From Lachnospiraceae bacterium (GTDB lineage Bacteria > Bacillota > Clostridia > Lachnospirales > Lachnospiraceae), in contig JAAZZQ010000089.1 in assembly GCA_014239155.1 (NCBI GenBank), forward strand, positions 24,797-88,796: a stretch of 64,000 bases of DNA. The letters are read 5' to 3'. A model generated the notes under the pieces. That model had not been told where the DNA came from, did no database searches, and worked only from the letters and a program-made list of their open reading frames with translations. Position numbers and translations under genes: made by a program. Within the stretch, counting starts at the first letter, position 1. The number at the start of each line of letters is the position of its first letter. This document shows, piece by piece, positions 42,845 to 52,139 of this stretch.

Positions 42845-43957
42845 ATGCTAAAAAGATACAGAGTGAGAGATTATGATTTTAAATTAATATTTTTACTAGC
42901 AGCAGTGACAGTGATTGGGATACTTTCTATTGGCAGTGCTAAGACGGATGTTCAGAACAAACAGATATTGGGATTTGTCATGGGATTTTTCATAATGATT
43001 GTGCTTTCTTTTTTTGACTATTCCTTTTTTCTGCGTTTTTACTGGATAATTTATGGTTTAAACATTGCTTTTTTGCTGATGGTAATACCTTTCGGTAAGG
43101 TGGTAAACAACGCAAAGCGATGGCTGGAGATCGGTGGAATACGATTTCAGCCATCGGAGCTTACCAAGATTATGCTGATATTATTTTATTCCCAATACAT
43201 TATGAAACATTGGGAAAAGCTTAATTCCTTAAAGAATATAGCAGTTATGATTTTGCTGTTGTTGCCGCCGCTGTATCTAATCTACGATCAGCCAGATATG
43301 TCTACCAGTATTGTAATTGCAATGATTTTCTGTGTTGTATGGTATGTCGGCGGGCTGAGCTACAAATTTATATTTGGGGTACTTGCAGTGGCAGTTCCCG
43401 CGGCAATTATATTTTTTGTGATGGTTCTGCAGCCGGATCAGACCATTATCAATGAATATCAACAAGAGCGTATTTTAGCATGGTTAGAGCCAGAGAAATA
43501 CGCGCAGACAACAGCATATCAGCAGACAAATGCTGTGATGGCAATCGGTTCTGGGCAACTGTGGGGCAAAGGGTTGAATAATACTATGATTTCAGTGAAA
43601 AATGGTAACTTTGTGTCGGAGCCAGAGACGGATTTTATTTTTACTGTGGTGGGAGAGGAACTTGGCTTTGTGGGAGCCTGTACAGTGGTGGTTTTGTTGT
43701 TCCTTATCACATTGGAGTGTTTAAATGTGGCGAGAAAGGCAAAGGATCTCGCAGGAACTTGTATTGCCTCTGGAATGGCTGCCCTGATTGGATTTCAAAG
43801 TTTTGTCAATATGGCAGTTGCCACAGGCATTTTTCCGAATACAGGCGTTCCGCTGCCATTTGTCAGTTATGGTCTTACTTCGTTGGTAAGTCTTTATATC
43901 GGTATGGGCATTGTGTTAAGTGTACGATTACAATGCGTTAGAAAGTATAATAATTAG
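42845..43957 (+). CDS. rodA: Lipid II polymerase RodA (SEDS family)
   Basis: This 370-residue multi-pass membrane glycosyltransferase has about ten hydrophobic segments. SEDS features include AKRWLEIGGIRFQPSELTKI, VVGEELGFVGA, and PNTGVPLPFVSYGLTSL near the end. Position next to mre and PBP2 genes favours RodA over FtsW. Confidence 0.93.
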   Translation: MLKRYRVRDYDFKLIFLLAAVTVIGILSIGSAKTDVQNKQILGFVMGFFIMIVLSFFDYSFFLRFYWIIYGLNIAFLLMVIPFGKVVNNAKRWLEIGGIRFQPSELTKIMLILFYSQYIMKHWEKLNSLKNIAVMILLLLPPLYLIYDQPDMSTSIVIAMIFCVVWYVGGLSYKFIFGVLAVAVPAAIIFFVMVLQPDQTIINEYQQERILAWLEPEKYAQTTAYQQTNAVMAIGSGQLWGKGLNNTMISVKNGNFVSEPETDFIFTVVGEELGFVGACTVVVLLFLITLECLNVARKAKDLAGTCIASGMAALIGFQSFVNMAVATGIFPNTGVPLPFVSYGLTSLVSLYIGMGIVLSVRLQCVRKYNN

Positions 43958-44110
43958 ATGAAGGATAGTCAGGTTGCACAAATCAGGATAAAAATGTTAA
44001 ATTTTTTTGAATAAATGATATAAGTATAGATTTTTGAATGTAGAAGGGTTAAAATATTCTTAGATAAAATATTTCTAGATTAAAAATTGACAAAGGAAGG
44101 TGCATAGACT
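43958..44110 (+). promoter_or_regulatory. AT-rich upstream region of mgsA
   Basis: Contains the inverted repeat AAATATT-CTTAGATA-AAATATTT at about 44051-44074; a promoter is likely here but not resolved. Confidence 0.3.
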
Positions 44111-44506
44111 ATGAATATTGCGTTGATCGCACATGACGGAAAGAAAAAGCTGATGCAGAATTTTTGTATTGCTTACAGAGGGATACTGAGCAAAAATGAA
44201 CTGTACGCTACCGGGACGACAGGCAGGCTGATTGAGGAAGTTACCAATCTAAGTATTCATAAGTATCTGGCAGGGCATCTAGGTGGAGAGCAGCAGATTT
44301 GTGCACAGATTGAGCACAATCAGATTGATCTTGTTATATTTTTGAGGGATCCATTGAACTCGAAATCCCATGAGCCCGATGTAAACAATGCGGTCAAGCT
44401 TTGCGATATGCACAATATACCACTAGCAACAAACCTTGCATCAGCAGAGCTTTTGATCAAGTCACTTGACAGAGGAGATTTGGACTGGCGTGAAATGTAC
44501 AAATAG
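44111..44506 (+). CDS. mgsA: Methylglyoxal synthase
   Basis: This 131-residue enzyme converts dihydroxyacetone phosphate to methylglyoxal. It shows NIALIAHDGKKKLMQNF, ATGTTGRLIEE (phosphate site), SGxxGG-like region GHLGGEQQICAQI, and LVIFLRDPLN with catalytic Asp. Overlaps the next gene by 17 bp. Confidence 0.95.
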   Translation: MNIALIAHDGKKKLMQNFCIAYRGILSKNELYATGTTGRLIEEVTNLSIHKYLAGHLGGEQQICAQIEHNQIDLVIFLRDPLNSKSHEPDVNNAVKLCDMHNIPLATNLASAELLIKSLDRGDLDWREMYK

Positions 44507-45479
44507 ATTTGGCAGGGTATTATGTGTGATAATGTTTCCTGTTATATTAGCGGTAAGCTTATCGGGATGCGGATCCAAGGAGTATACGTTTGCATATGAC
44601 AGAAACAGAAATAATTCTAGTTTTTCTGTCGCGTCATATGAACAGGGAAAGACAATGGAGGCATTCGCCTCAAAGCTGTGTATTGCGGCGGGGGATGTGG
44701 TTAAAGGAACAGATGTGGATATGTCAGAGGCCGGCGCTGCTGGTCTGTTTGACATTTCGTCTAGCAAGGTTATCTATGCGAAGAATGTTCATGAAAAATT
44801 AAATCCGGCAAGTTTGACCAAGATACTCACTGCACTATGTGCCTTAAAATATGGAAACCTTGATGATATGTTGACTGCTTCAGAAAATGTTCATATCAGT
44901 GAATCTGGCGCGGTAAAATTAGGGCTTGCAGCAGGAGATACAATGACAATGGACCAAGCGCTTCATGCACTTTTACTAAAATCGTCAAATGATGTGGCGA
45001 TTATGATAGCAGAGCATATCAGTGGAAGTGTCGAGGGATTTGCCCAATTGATGAATGACACGGCAAACAGTCTCGGAGCGACAAACAGTCATTTTGTCAA
45101 TCCTCATGGGCTTACTGATTCAAATCATTATACAACAGCTTATGATCTCTACTTAATTTCAAATGAAGCGATGAAGTATGATAAATTTCTGGAGTTGATT
45201 CATACAGCGTCGTATACTTCGACATATCATGATAGAAACAATAATGAAAAAAGTATTGACATACAAAATTCAAATGCCTATATAAAAGGAGAAGCGTTTG
45301 CACCGGAAAATGTGACTGTGATTGGTGGAAAAACTGGGACAACCAACGCGGCGGGAAATTGTTTGATTCTGTACTCTAGAGATAAATCTGGAAATCCCTA
45401 TATATCGATTGTTATGCAGTCAAATGATAGAACTGTGATGTATACGGAAATGACAGATTTATTAAGTGAGATTTCGTAA
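44490..45479 (+). CDS. D-alanyl-D-alanine carboxypeptidase, lipoprotein-like
   Basis: This 329-residue serine peptidase of the DacA/DacF type trims pentapeptides in the wall. It has ASLTKI (SxxK), SSNDVAI (SxN) and GGKTGTT (KTG). The N-terminus VIMFPVILAVSLSGCGSK ends in a lipobox, so it should be membrane-anchored. GTG 44490 after GAGGAG is preferred; TTG 44466 is also in frame. Last gene of the long cluster starting at mutS. Confidence 0.9.
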   Translation: MKCTNRFGRVLCVIMFPVILAVSLSGCGSKEYTFAYDRNRNNSSFSVASYEQGKTMEAFASKLCIAAGDVVKGTDVDMSEAGAAGLFDISSSKVIYAKNVHEKLNPASLTKILTALCALKYGNLDDMLTASENVHISESGAVKLGLAAGDTMTMDQALHALLLKSSNDVAIMIAEHISGSVEGFAQLMNDTANSLGATNSHFVNPHGLTDSNHYTTAYDLYLISNEAMKYDKFLELIHTASYTSTYHDRNNNEKSIDIQNSNAYIKGEAFAPENVTVIGGKTGTTNAAGNCLILYSRDKSGNPYISIVMQSNDRTVMYTEMTDLLSEIS

Positions 45480-45506
45480 ATTTTTTATCAATATTGAAAG
45501 TTAGAG

Positions 45507-45535
45507 TTGTTTTTTTTGTAGGATTCAACTATAAT
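45507..45535 (+). promoter_or_regulatory. Sigma-A promoter upstream of P-loop gene
   Basis: TTGTTT (45507-45512) and TATAAT (45530-45535) are 17 bp apart. The transcript would carry a leader of about 320 nt containing the family A MITE. Confidence 0.55.
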
Positions 45536-45619
45536 GAACATAGTGCATTTATTTATGCTGGCGGTCAAAAAAGTGATCGCTTGGTATAATGTGATGCGCA
45601 TATTCGCATAAGGTATTTG

Positions 45620-45752
45620 GTTACTGTTCACACAGGACTTAGCATTTACTGCTAAGTTCGTATGAAAACATGCATATAGCAGGTAAAGATTTATTCGCGA
45701 AGCAAATTTTACATGAATTTTTGCCTGTTACTGGAACGGAGTGAACAGCAAC
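45620..45752. mobile_element. MITE-like element, family A copy 2 (133 bp)
   Basis: Ends GTTACTGTTCAC and GTGAACAGCAAC are inverted. Perfect 8-bp direct repeats GGTATTTG flank it (45612-45619, 45753-45760). Sequence closely matches copy 1 along its length, apart from a small deletion in the middle. An inner stem (GGTAAAGATTTAT / ATGAATTTTTGCC) differs from copy 1 by substitutions that keep pairing. Confidence 0.8.
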
Positions 45753-45856
45753 GGTATTTGTCGCTTTGCGGCCGCGGATAGCGCGATACACACGACAAAT
45801 TTTATTAGTCGTGCGTATAATTACATTAAGGATATAAATTTTAGGAGGTATTGCTT
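45753..45856 (+). promoter_or_regulatory. Hairpin region before P-loop gene
   Basis: CACACGAC and GTCGTGCG around AAATTTTATTA form an imperfect stem; TATAAT at 45817 could be a second -10 box. AGGAGG leads into ATG 45857. Confidence 0.35.
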
Positions 45857-46279
45857 ATGGTGCAGCTTATAGTTGGAAAAAAGGGAAAAGGCAAGACAAA
45901 GATTATTCTGGATATGGTCAATAAAGAAGTAGCGACCGCATCTGGAAATATTGTATACCTTGACAAAGGCAATGATCATATGTATGAACTAAACAATAAG
46001 GTAAGACTTATCAATGTGAAGGATTATGGAGTTGCCAATGCAGACGAATTTGTTGGTTTTATTCGTGGTATCATCTCTCAAGACCATGATTTGCAGCAAG
46101 TTTATTTTGATGGATTTTTAAACATTTCCTGTATCGATGGCTCTGAGAAAGTAGAAGAAGTATTAAATAAGCTGGATTCCATTAGTGATACATATGGGTT
46201 TAAAATTATAGCAAGTATTTCAATAGATGAGGCAGATTTGCCAGAGAGCTTAAAGTCAAAGGTGCTTGTAGCCTTATAA
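45857..46279 (+). CDS. Small P-loop ATPase-like protein
   Basis: This 140-residue protein has Walker A GKKGKGKTKIIL at residues 6-17 and a plausible Walker B in LQQVYFDGFLNI. In clostridial genomes such proteins are sometimes called PilT-like, but no other PilT motif is visible. The P-loop resembles CobO-type GKGKT. AGGAGG favours ATG 45857 over TTG 45851. It lies just before a cell-division gene cluster. Function unknown. Confidence 0.75.
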   Translation: MVQLIVGKKGKGKTKIILDMVNKEVATASGNIVYLDKGNDHMYELNNKVRLINVKDYGVANADEFVGFIRGIISQDHDLQQVYFDGFLNISCIDGSEKVEEVLNKLDSISDTYGFKIIASISIDEADLPESLKSKVLVAL

Positions 46280-46309
46280 TGGATTGAAACACAGATTATA
46301 TACAAAACA

Positions 46310-46343
46310 GAAAGCCTCGGAATAAATGACCGGGGCTTTTTTA
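46310..46343 (+). terminator. Intrinsic terminator after P-loop gene
   Basis: AAAGCCTCGG-AATAAATGA-CCGGGGCTTTTTT, stem with one G.T pair and a T run. Confidence 0.9.
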
Positions 46344-46386
46344 TGCACTTATAATCATATAGACTTTTAATGAATGGAGAATGTCT

Positions 46387-47793
46387 GTGGCTTCTAGGAA
46401 TCGTCAGGTGGTACATCGAAAACAATTAAATAAATCTGGAAGAACAATGAATCGAATCGAATTTGCAATTTTTGGTTCAATGCTTGTTTATATTGTTGCA
46501 GTTCTGGTGATGTATTTAAAGTCAGAACCGATTCAGGGTTATGAAGTTCAACTGGGCTCTCTCTCTGTGTCAAAAACTTATACAGGAATTGCAATTCGGC
46601 AAGAAGAGATTTTAAAATCTCCCTATACGGGTTATATCAATTATTATATCAGAGAAGGGGAGCGTGTATCTTCGAGAGATACTGTATATTCTGTTGATGA
46701 GAGTGGAAAGCTTGCCTCCCTTTTAAATGCCAATCGTCAAGATGATTCTACTTATACAGATACTGAGCTTGGGGAGTTTCGCTCTGAGGTTGTACATTAT
46801 GACAGAGGATTTGACAACAAAGAATTTAGCAGTGTGTATGATTTTAAGTATGATTTGGAAGGCTCTGTAATGAAGTTGGTAAATACTAGCATGTATGAAA
46901 GTATGGAAACCTTAAATCAATCCAATTTAGGTGGAATGGTCTCTCTTTGCACTGCTGGCAAGACTGGGTACATTGTGTATAGTACCGATGGATATGAGGC
47001 ATTAACTCCAGAACAAATTACGCCAGAAATGTTTGACCAGACACAATATGAGAAGACCAGAATCAGTAATAATGATTTAATAGAAAAGAATGCAACAATA
47101 GGTAAACTGGTCACAGATGAAAACTGGTCGTTGATGATACCTGTTGAGAAGGACAGGGCAGCTGAATTGGAGGAGGAAGAATACGTTGAAGTCAAGTTCA
47201 TCAAAACACAGGAAACCTCTTGGGCCCAAGTGGTAGTGCATCATCTTGGAGGAGGGGAATATGTGGAGTTGAAGTTCAATAATTCATGTGTTACTTTTTG
47301 TTCAGACCGCTATGTAGACATTGAACTTTATGTGAATGATAAACAGGGATTAAAAATACCAAATTCTGCCATTGCTGTGAAAGAATTTTTTATTATTCCA
47401 GAAGAGTATATGAGCAAAGGTGGAGCTAATGGAAACTACGGAGTTTTAATGGAAAAACCAGATGAAAATGGAAATTTAGTTTATGAGTTTGTTGAGACTA
47501 CCATCTATAATTCCGATGAAAATGGATTTTATGTGGATAATAGCAATCTAAAAGTTGGAAACTATATCTGCAAGCCAAATTCCACAGATAAAATGGCAAT
47601 TAGCAAGTCAGGAACACTTGATGGGGTGTACAATATGAATAAAGGTTATGCGGATTTTAAACAGATTACAAAATTAGCGCAAAATGATGAATATGCCATT
47701 GTTAGTTCCAATACAAAATATGGGTTGACGGTATATGATCGAATTGTGCTTGATGCTGCGAGCGTTGACAATGATGCTTTTGTTTATCAATAA
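46387..47793 (+). CDS. HlyD-like membrane fusion/adaptor protein
   Basis: This 468-residue protein has one N-terminal membrane segment (IEFAIFGSMLVYIVAVLVMYL), followed by a lipoyl-type half-motif (YTGYINYYIREGERVSSRDT) and a beta-barrel region (WSLMIPVEKDRAAELEEEE, LKIPNSAIAVKEFFIIP). This matches the HlyD-type adaptor proteins seen before yggS-sepF in Clostridia. No exporter gene adjoins it, so it may have a division-related or structural role. GTG 46387 has GGAG at the right distance; ATG 46381 is too close to it. Confidence 0.75.
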   Translation: MASRNRQVVHRKQLNKSGRTMNRIEFAIFGSMLVYIVAVLVMYLKSEPIQGYEVQLGSLSVSKTYTGIAIRQEEILKSPYTGYINYYIREGERVSSRDTVYSVDESGKLASLLNANRQDDSTYTDTELGEFRSEVVHYDRGFDNKEFSSVYDFKYDLEGSVMKLVNTSMYESMETLNQSNLGGMVSLCTAGKTGYIVYSTDGYEALTPEQITPEMFDQTQYEKTRISNNDLIEKNATIGKLVTDENWSLMIPVEKDRAAELEEEEYVEVKFIKTQETSWAQVVVHHLGGGEYVELKFNNSCVTFCSDRYVDIELYVNDKQGLKIPNSAIAVKEFFIIPEEYMSKGGANGNYGVLMEKPDENGNLVYEFVETTIYNSDENGFYVDNSNLKVGNYICKPNSTDKMAISKSGTLDGVYNMNKGYADFKQITKLAQNDEYAIVSSNTKYGLTVYDRIVLDAASVDNDAFVYQ

Positions 47794-47814
47794 GGTTATT
47801 TCGATGTGGTTCAA

Positions 47815-47834
47815 GAATGCCATCGGCATTTTTG
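47815..47834 (+). terminator. Short hairpin terminator after HlyD-like gene
   Basis: AATGCC-ATC-GGCATTTTTG, 22 bp after the stop codon. Confidence 0.55.
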
Positions 47835-48032
47835 CTGCGGCGTGCGGGTCAGCTCTATGGACATATTACAAATTCGCACGTCGGCAATCCTGTCGGAGAC
47901 TTATTTCAGTCGGAGATTGTGCTCCCACTGAGACAAAATTGTATTTTACTTGCCACTTATAGAAGTGGGGGAGACTCCGGCTAAGATAAAATCGTTTTGA
48001 AACGTCGGTAGACAGAAAGAGGGAGGGATTAT
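47835..48032. other. GC-richer non-coding stretch before yggS
   Basis: Contains two GTCGGAGA repeats and CTCCCACT / AGTGGGGGAG arms about 45 bp apart. No family-like frame on either strand; a relic gene or structured leader is possible. Confidence 0.3.
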
Positions 48033-48737
48033 ATGAAAGATGCAACAATCAGAGAAAATTTAAAGGTGGTGGAGGATACAATTGCTTTTGCCTGCAAGGA
48101 GTCTGGACGAGGTGGTCAGGAGGTGACATTGATAGCAGTAAGCAAGACAAAGCCTGTGGAAATGCTTCAAGAAGCGTACGCATATGGATGTAGAGATTTT
48201 GGTGAAAATAAAGTACAAGAGTTATTAGATAAATATGAACAGATGCCAAAAGACATTCGATGGCATATGATTGGGCATCTGCAAAGAAATAAGGTAAAGT
48301 ATATTGTGGATAAAGTTTATCTGATTCACAGTGTGGACTCTCTGCGGCTGGCGGAGGAGATTAACAAAGAGGCTGTCAAAAAAGATGTGTGTGTCAATAT
48401 TTTAGTGGAAGTGAATGTAGCAAACGAGGAAACAAAATTTGGAATTGCTTGCGAAGAAGTAAAACAACTTGTGCGCGATATTGCAAAATTATCCAATATT
48501 CGAGTAAAAGGTCTTATGACAATTGCGCCTTTTGTAGAAAATGCTGAAGAAAACAGACCAATTTTTAGTAAATTAAGGAAAATATCGGTTGACATTATGA
48601 AAGAAAACATTGATAATATAGATATGGAAATTTTATCTATGGGTATGACAGGCGACTATGCAGTAGCCGTAGCAGAAGGAGCTACCTGTGTCAGAGTCGG
48701 GACTGGTATCTTCGGATTAAGGCAGTATATGCCGTAG
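48033..48737 (+). CDS. YggS family PLP-binding protein
   Basis: This 234-residue PLP-homeostasis protein has the PLP Lys in LIAVSKTKPVEML, RDFGENKVQELLDKYE, WHMIGHLQRNKVKYI, MTIAPF and LSMGMTGDYAVAV. Located before sepF as in Bacillus ylmE-ylmF. GGGAGGGATT precedes the ATG. Confidence 0.95.
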   Translation: MKDATIRENLKVVEDTIAFACKESGRGGQEVTLIAVSKTKPVEMLQEAYAYGCRDFGENKVQELLDKYEQMPKDIRWHMIGHLQRNKVKYIVDKVYLIHSVDSLRLAEEINKEAVKKDVCVNILVEVNVANEETKFGIACEEVKQLVRDIAKLSNIRVKGLMTIAPFVENAEENRPIFSKLRKISVDIMKENIDNIDMEILSMGMTGDYAVAVAEGATCVRVGTGIFGLRQYMP

Positions 48738-48753
48738 AGAAAGGAATATGACT

Positions 48754-49269
48754 ATGGGAGTAATGGACAAGTTCTTAGATGCATTACATTTGAACAGCGA
48801 GGAAGAAGACTATGATGACGATGATTTTTATGATGAGGGGGAGATCATCGACAATACAGTCAGAAAACCGATGAAGATAGTCCGCAATGAGGATGATTAT
48901 GATGAACCTGTAGAGAAAGTAAAAAAATCGTCACAGAAAGTAACACCAATCCGCGCGGTAAAACGTGCACCCGGAAATGGAATGGAGGTATGTGTGATTA
49001 AGCCTACCAGTGTGGAGGATGCTCGAGAGATTACAGAAACACTTTTAGCAAATCGTACAGTTGTACTGAATTTAGAGGGATTGGATGTTGAGATTGCACA
49101 GAGAATTATAGATTTTTCTTCTGGATCTACATATGCAATTAGCGGAAATCTTCAGAAAATTTCCAATTACATATTTATTATTACACCTGCATGTGTTGAT
49201 ATTTCGGGAGATTTTCAGGAGATATTTTCGGGAACATTTGATGTTCCAGTTTCGCGCGGAGTAATTTAA
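48754..49269 (+). CDS. sepF: Cell division protein SepF
   Basis: This 171-residue FtsZ-associated protein has an N-terminal amphipathic membrane helix (MGVMDKFLDALHL), an acidic linker, and the C-terminal SepF core: VCVIKPTSVEDAREITETLL, RTVVLNLEGLDVEIAQRIID and FSSGSTYAISG. It tethers FtsZ to the membrane. AAAGGA spacing favours ATG 48754 over 48748. Confidence 0.93.
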   Translation: MGVMDKFLDALHLNSEEEDYDDDDFYDEGEIIDNTVRKPMKIVRNEDDYDEPVEKVKKSSQKVTPIRAVKRAPGNGMEVCVIKPTSVEDAREITETLLANRTVVLNLEGLDVEIAQRIIDFSSGSTYAISGNLQKISNYIFIITPACVDISGDFQEIFSGTFDVPVSRGVI

Positions 49270-49308
49270 TGAGTAATTTTATAGAAAAGCTTTGGGATAA
49301 AAGGGGTA

Positions 49309-49344
49309 GGCTTCCCACTTGTGTTGAGAGTGGGGAGCTTTTTA
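49309..49344 (+). terminator. Intrinsic terminator after sepF
   Basis: GCTTCCCACT-TGTGTTGAG-AGTGGGGAGCTTTTT. Confidence 0.85.
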
Positions 49345-49350
49345 TGCGCG

Positions 49351-49394
49351 GACCCGCGTAGAGGAAATATGCTACTAACGTGGTGCTCGGGGCG
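49351..49394. repeat. GACCCG hairpin repeat, copy 2
   Basis: GACCCGCGTAGAGGAAATATG starts the unit and CTCGGGGCGC closes it, with the CCCG/CGGG pairing 37 bases apart as in copy 1. A hairpin GAGTAGGAAAAA / TTTTTCCTATTC follows at about 49400. Confidence 0.5.
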
Positions 49395-49482
49395 CACGAT
49401 GAGTAGGAAAAACTTTTTCCTATTCAATTTATAGAGGCTTCTATGGCGCGAATAGTAATAGTGTATACAGGGGAGGATTAAG

Positions 49483-50592
49483 ATGTCACAGAGATTAACA
49501 ATTAATATGAACAATAAATCAATCTATGATATTGTGTATGAACAGGACTTTAACAGCTTGGCAAAGGAGCTGGAACAATTTGGAATACAAAAGAAAAAAT
49601 TGTGTATTATCACAGATTCTAGGGTTAAGAACTTTTATGCAGATGCGGTTTGTGAGGCATTGAGAGATTATTGCAAGGAGATTGTTGTCTATGATTTTCC
49701 GAGTGGTGAACAGAGCAAAAGTCTGGATACAGTAAGGAATATTTATGCGTATTTGATACAAAATAAGTTTGAACGAAAAGATATGTTGTTGGCGTTAGGA
49801 GGCGGCGTAGTTGGTGATACGACAGGTTTTGTGGCGGCTACCTATTTAAGAGGCATTGATTTTGTGCAGATTCCAACGACATTATTGGCACAGGTTGACA
49901 GCAGCATTGGTGGTAAGACAGGAGTGGATTTTGATCAGTACAAAAATATGGTAGGAGCTTTTTATATGCCAAGATTGGTATATATGAATGTGTCGACACT
50001 CAAGACACTCGACGACAGGCAATACTATTCAGGAATGGGAGAAGTTTTAAAACATGGTTTGATTAAGAGTGCGAAGTTCTATGAGTGGATTATTGATAAT
50101 ATGTATGAAATTCATGAGAGAAATCTAGATACGTTGGAGGATATGGTTTATAAAAGCTGTACCTGCAAAAAGTTAGTAGTTGAGAAAGACCCATTAGAAA
50201 AAGGAGAAAGGGCGCTGTTAAATTTTGGTCATACAATTGGCCATGCGATTGAAAAAGCGAAACATTTTGAACTGATGCATGGTGAATGCGTTGCACTTGG
50301 CTGTATTGCTGCGGCATATATTTCTTGGAAGCGGGAATTATTGTCAAAGGATGAATATTATGAAATCCGGGATATGTTTGTGCCGTTTAATCTTCCAATT
50401 TCCATAGAAGGGATTGATCCAGAAGAGATTTATGCACTGACAACTTCTGACAAGAAGATGGAGGGTGAGCAGATTAAGTTTATTCTTTTAAAAAAGGTAG
50501 GAAAAGCTATGATAGACACGACTGTCACCAAGGAAGAAATCTTAGCTGGCATTAACGAAATCTATTTCACAGACGAGGATTGGGATTCATAA
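49483..50592 (+). CDS. aroB: 3-dehydroquinate synthase
   Basis: This 369-residue NAD- and Zn-dependent shikimate enzyme has GGGVVGDTTGFVAATYLRGI, PTTLLAQVDSSIGGKTGVD, GEVLKHGLI, the metal-site NFGHTIGHAIE, and FELMHGECVALG. Normal length. GGGGAGGATTAAG precedes the ATG. lspA follows by 6 bp. Confidence 0.97.
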   Translation: MSQRLTINMNNKSIYDIVYEQDFNSLAKELEQFGIQKKKLCIITDSRVKNFYADAVCEALRDYCKEIVVYDFPSGEQSKSLDTVRNIYAYLIQNKFERKDMLLALGGGVVGDTTGFVAATYLRGIDFVQIPTTLLAQVDSSIGGKTGVDFDQYKNMVGAFYMPRLVYMNVSTLKTLDDRQYYSGMGEVLKHGLIKSAKFYEWIIDNMYEIHERNLDTLEDMVYKSCTCKKLVVEKDPLEKGERALLNFGHTIGHAIEKAKHFELMHGECVALGCIAAAYISWKRELLSKDEYYEIRDMFVPFNLPISIEGIDPEEIYALTTSDKKMEGEQIKFILLKKVGKAMIDTTVTKEEILAGINEIYFTDEDWDS

Positions 50593-50598
50593 AAAGAA

Positions 50599-51102
50599 AT
50601 GATTGGAAAGAAAAAGAAATTATTGGTAATTGATGTGCTGTTAATGCTTTTGTTGATTATAATTGATCAGATTACAAAATTATTTGCAGTCGTCAAATTG
50701 AAGAATCAGAATCCCTTTGTGTTGTGGAAAGGGGTATTTGAATTGCAGTATCTTGAAAATCGTGGTGCTGCATTTGGCATGTTGCAAGGAAAAAAAGTTT
50801 TTTTTGTGCTGGCTTCCGTGGTTGTTCTTGCTGTGATTGCGTATGTTTTAATAAAAACACCTTATCAAAAAAAATATATAAAATTGCATATAACACTTGT
50901 GTTTATCGCAAGCGGAGCAATAGGGAATTTAATTGACAGAATACGATATGACTATGTAGTTGACTTTTTATATTTTAGCTTGATTAATTTTCCGATATTT
51001 AATGTGGCTGATATCTATGTAACTTTGTCGTCAATAATGCTGGCTAGTTTATTACTGTTTGTATATAAGGAATCTGATTTGGATTTTTTGTTTTGGAAAT
51101 AG
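50599..51102 (+). CDS. lspA: Signal peptidase II (prolipoprotein)
   Basis: This 167-residue four-helix membrane aspartic protease has DQITKLFAV, LENRGAAFGML, SGAIGNLIDRIRYDYVVDFL and FPIFNVADIYV, holding both catalytic Asp. It matures lipoproteins such as those at 18886 and 44490. Confidence 0.96.
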   Translation: MIGKKKKLLVIDVLLMLLLIIIDQITKLFAVVKLKNQNPFVLWKGVFELQYLENRGAAFGMLQGKKVFFVLASVVVLAVIAYVLIKTPYQKKYIKLHITLVFIASGAIGNLIDRIRYDYVVDFLYFSLINFPIFNVADIYVTLSSIMLASLLLFVYKESDLDFLFWK

Positions 51103-51132
51103 GCAAGTCAAGATATAAATGATTGGTGTAAT

Positions 51133-52047
51133 ATGAATAAAGTAGTATTTGATATATTGCCAGAAATGGAAAATGAGCGTATTGATAAATGTATCAGTTG
51201 TTATTTGACAGATTTATCAAGAAGCTATATCCAGAAGCTCATCAAAGAGGGCAATGTGCTTGTGAATGATACTGTGGTCAAGGCAAATTACAGAGGCAGG
51301 ATTGAGGACAGGATAGTTTGCTGCATTCCAGATTGTGTGGAACCTGATATACCAGCACAAAATATTCCACTAAATATTTTATATGAAGACGAGGATCTTC
51401 TGATTATAAATAAGCCGAAAAATATGGTAGTGCATCCAGCTCCCGGGCATTATGAGGGAACACTTGTCAATGCCGTTCTGTACCATTGTAAAGGAACACT
51501 GTCAGGAGTAAATGGCGTCTTACGTCCGGGAATTGTACACAGAATTGATAAGGATACCACAGGTTCCATTATAATCTGTAAAAATGATGATGCACATCAT
51601 GCGATTGCAGAGCAACTTAGAACACATCAGATTACTAGAAAATATAGGGCAATTGTATATGGCACTATAAAGGATGAACAAGGAACAATCAATGCGCCTA
51701 TTGGGCGACATCCAAATGACAGAAAGAAAATGGCAATCAATGAGAAAAATGGAAAACATGCAATCACACACTATAAAGTACTAGAGCGTTTTGTCCAATA
51801 TACCTATATTGAGTGCCAGCTAGAGACTGGAAGGACACATCAAATTAGGGTGCACATGGCAAGTATTGGATATCCTCTACTGGGTGATACTGTTTATACA
51901 AACCGAAAAGCACCATTTCATCTGGAAGGGCAGGTTTTACATGCAATGACAATCGGATTTATCCACCCAAGAAGTGGTTGTTATGTTGAATTTGAAGCAC
52001 CTCTGCCAGACTATTTTGAGAAACTTTTATCTACGCTTCGGAGTTGA
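51133..52047 (+). CDS. RluA/RluD family pseudouridine synthase
   Basis: This 304-residue enzyme has an N-terminal S4 domain (LSRSYIQKLIKEGNVLVND) and the RluD catalytic motif GIVHRIDKDTTGSIII with the essential Asp. Follows lspA as in many Firmicutes. Confidence 0.95.
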   Translation: MNKVVFDILPEMENERIDKCISCYLTDLSRSYIQKLIKEGNVLVNDTVVKANYRGRIEDRIVCCIPDCVEPDIPAQNIPLNILYEDEDLLIINKPKNMVVHPAPGHYEGTLVNAVLYHCKGTLSGVNGVLRPGIVHRIDKDTTGSIIICKNDDAHHAIAEQLRTHQITRKYRAIVYGTIKDEQGTINAPIGRHPNDRKKMAINEKNGKHAITHYKVLERFVQYTYIECQLETGRTHQIRVHMASIGYPLLGDTVYTNRKAPFHLEGQVLHAMTIGFIHPRSGCYVEFEAPLPDYFEKLLSTLRS

Positions 52048-52139
52048 GAAAAGCCAATAAAGTTTCGTTTGAAATTTTTGCTGAATCAGTATATAATAGT
52101 ATTAGGTGATAAAAATGTCTGTCAGAAAGGGTGATACAT

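Noticed and set aside
45857..46279. Type IV pilus PilT
   Set aside because: Only a Walker A motif is shared; PilT Asp and His boxes and length are missing.
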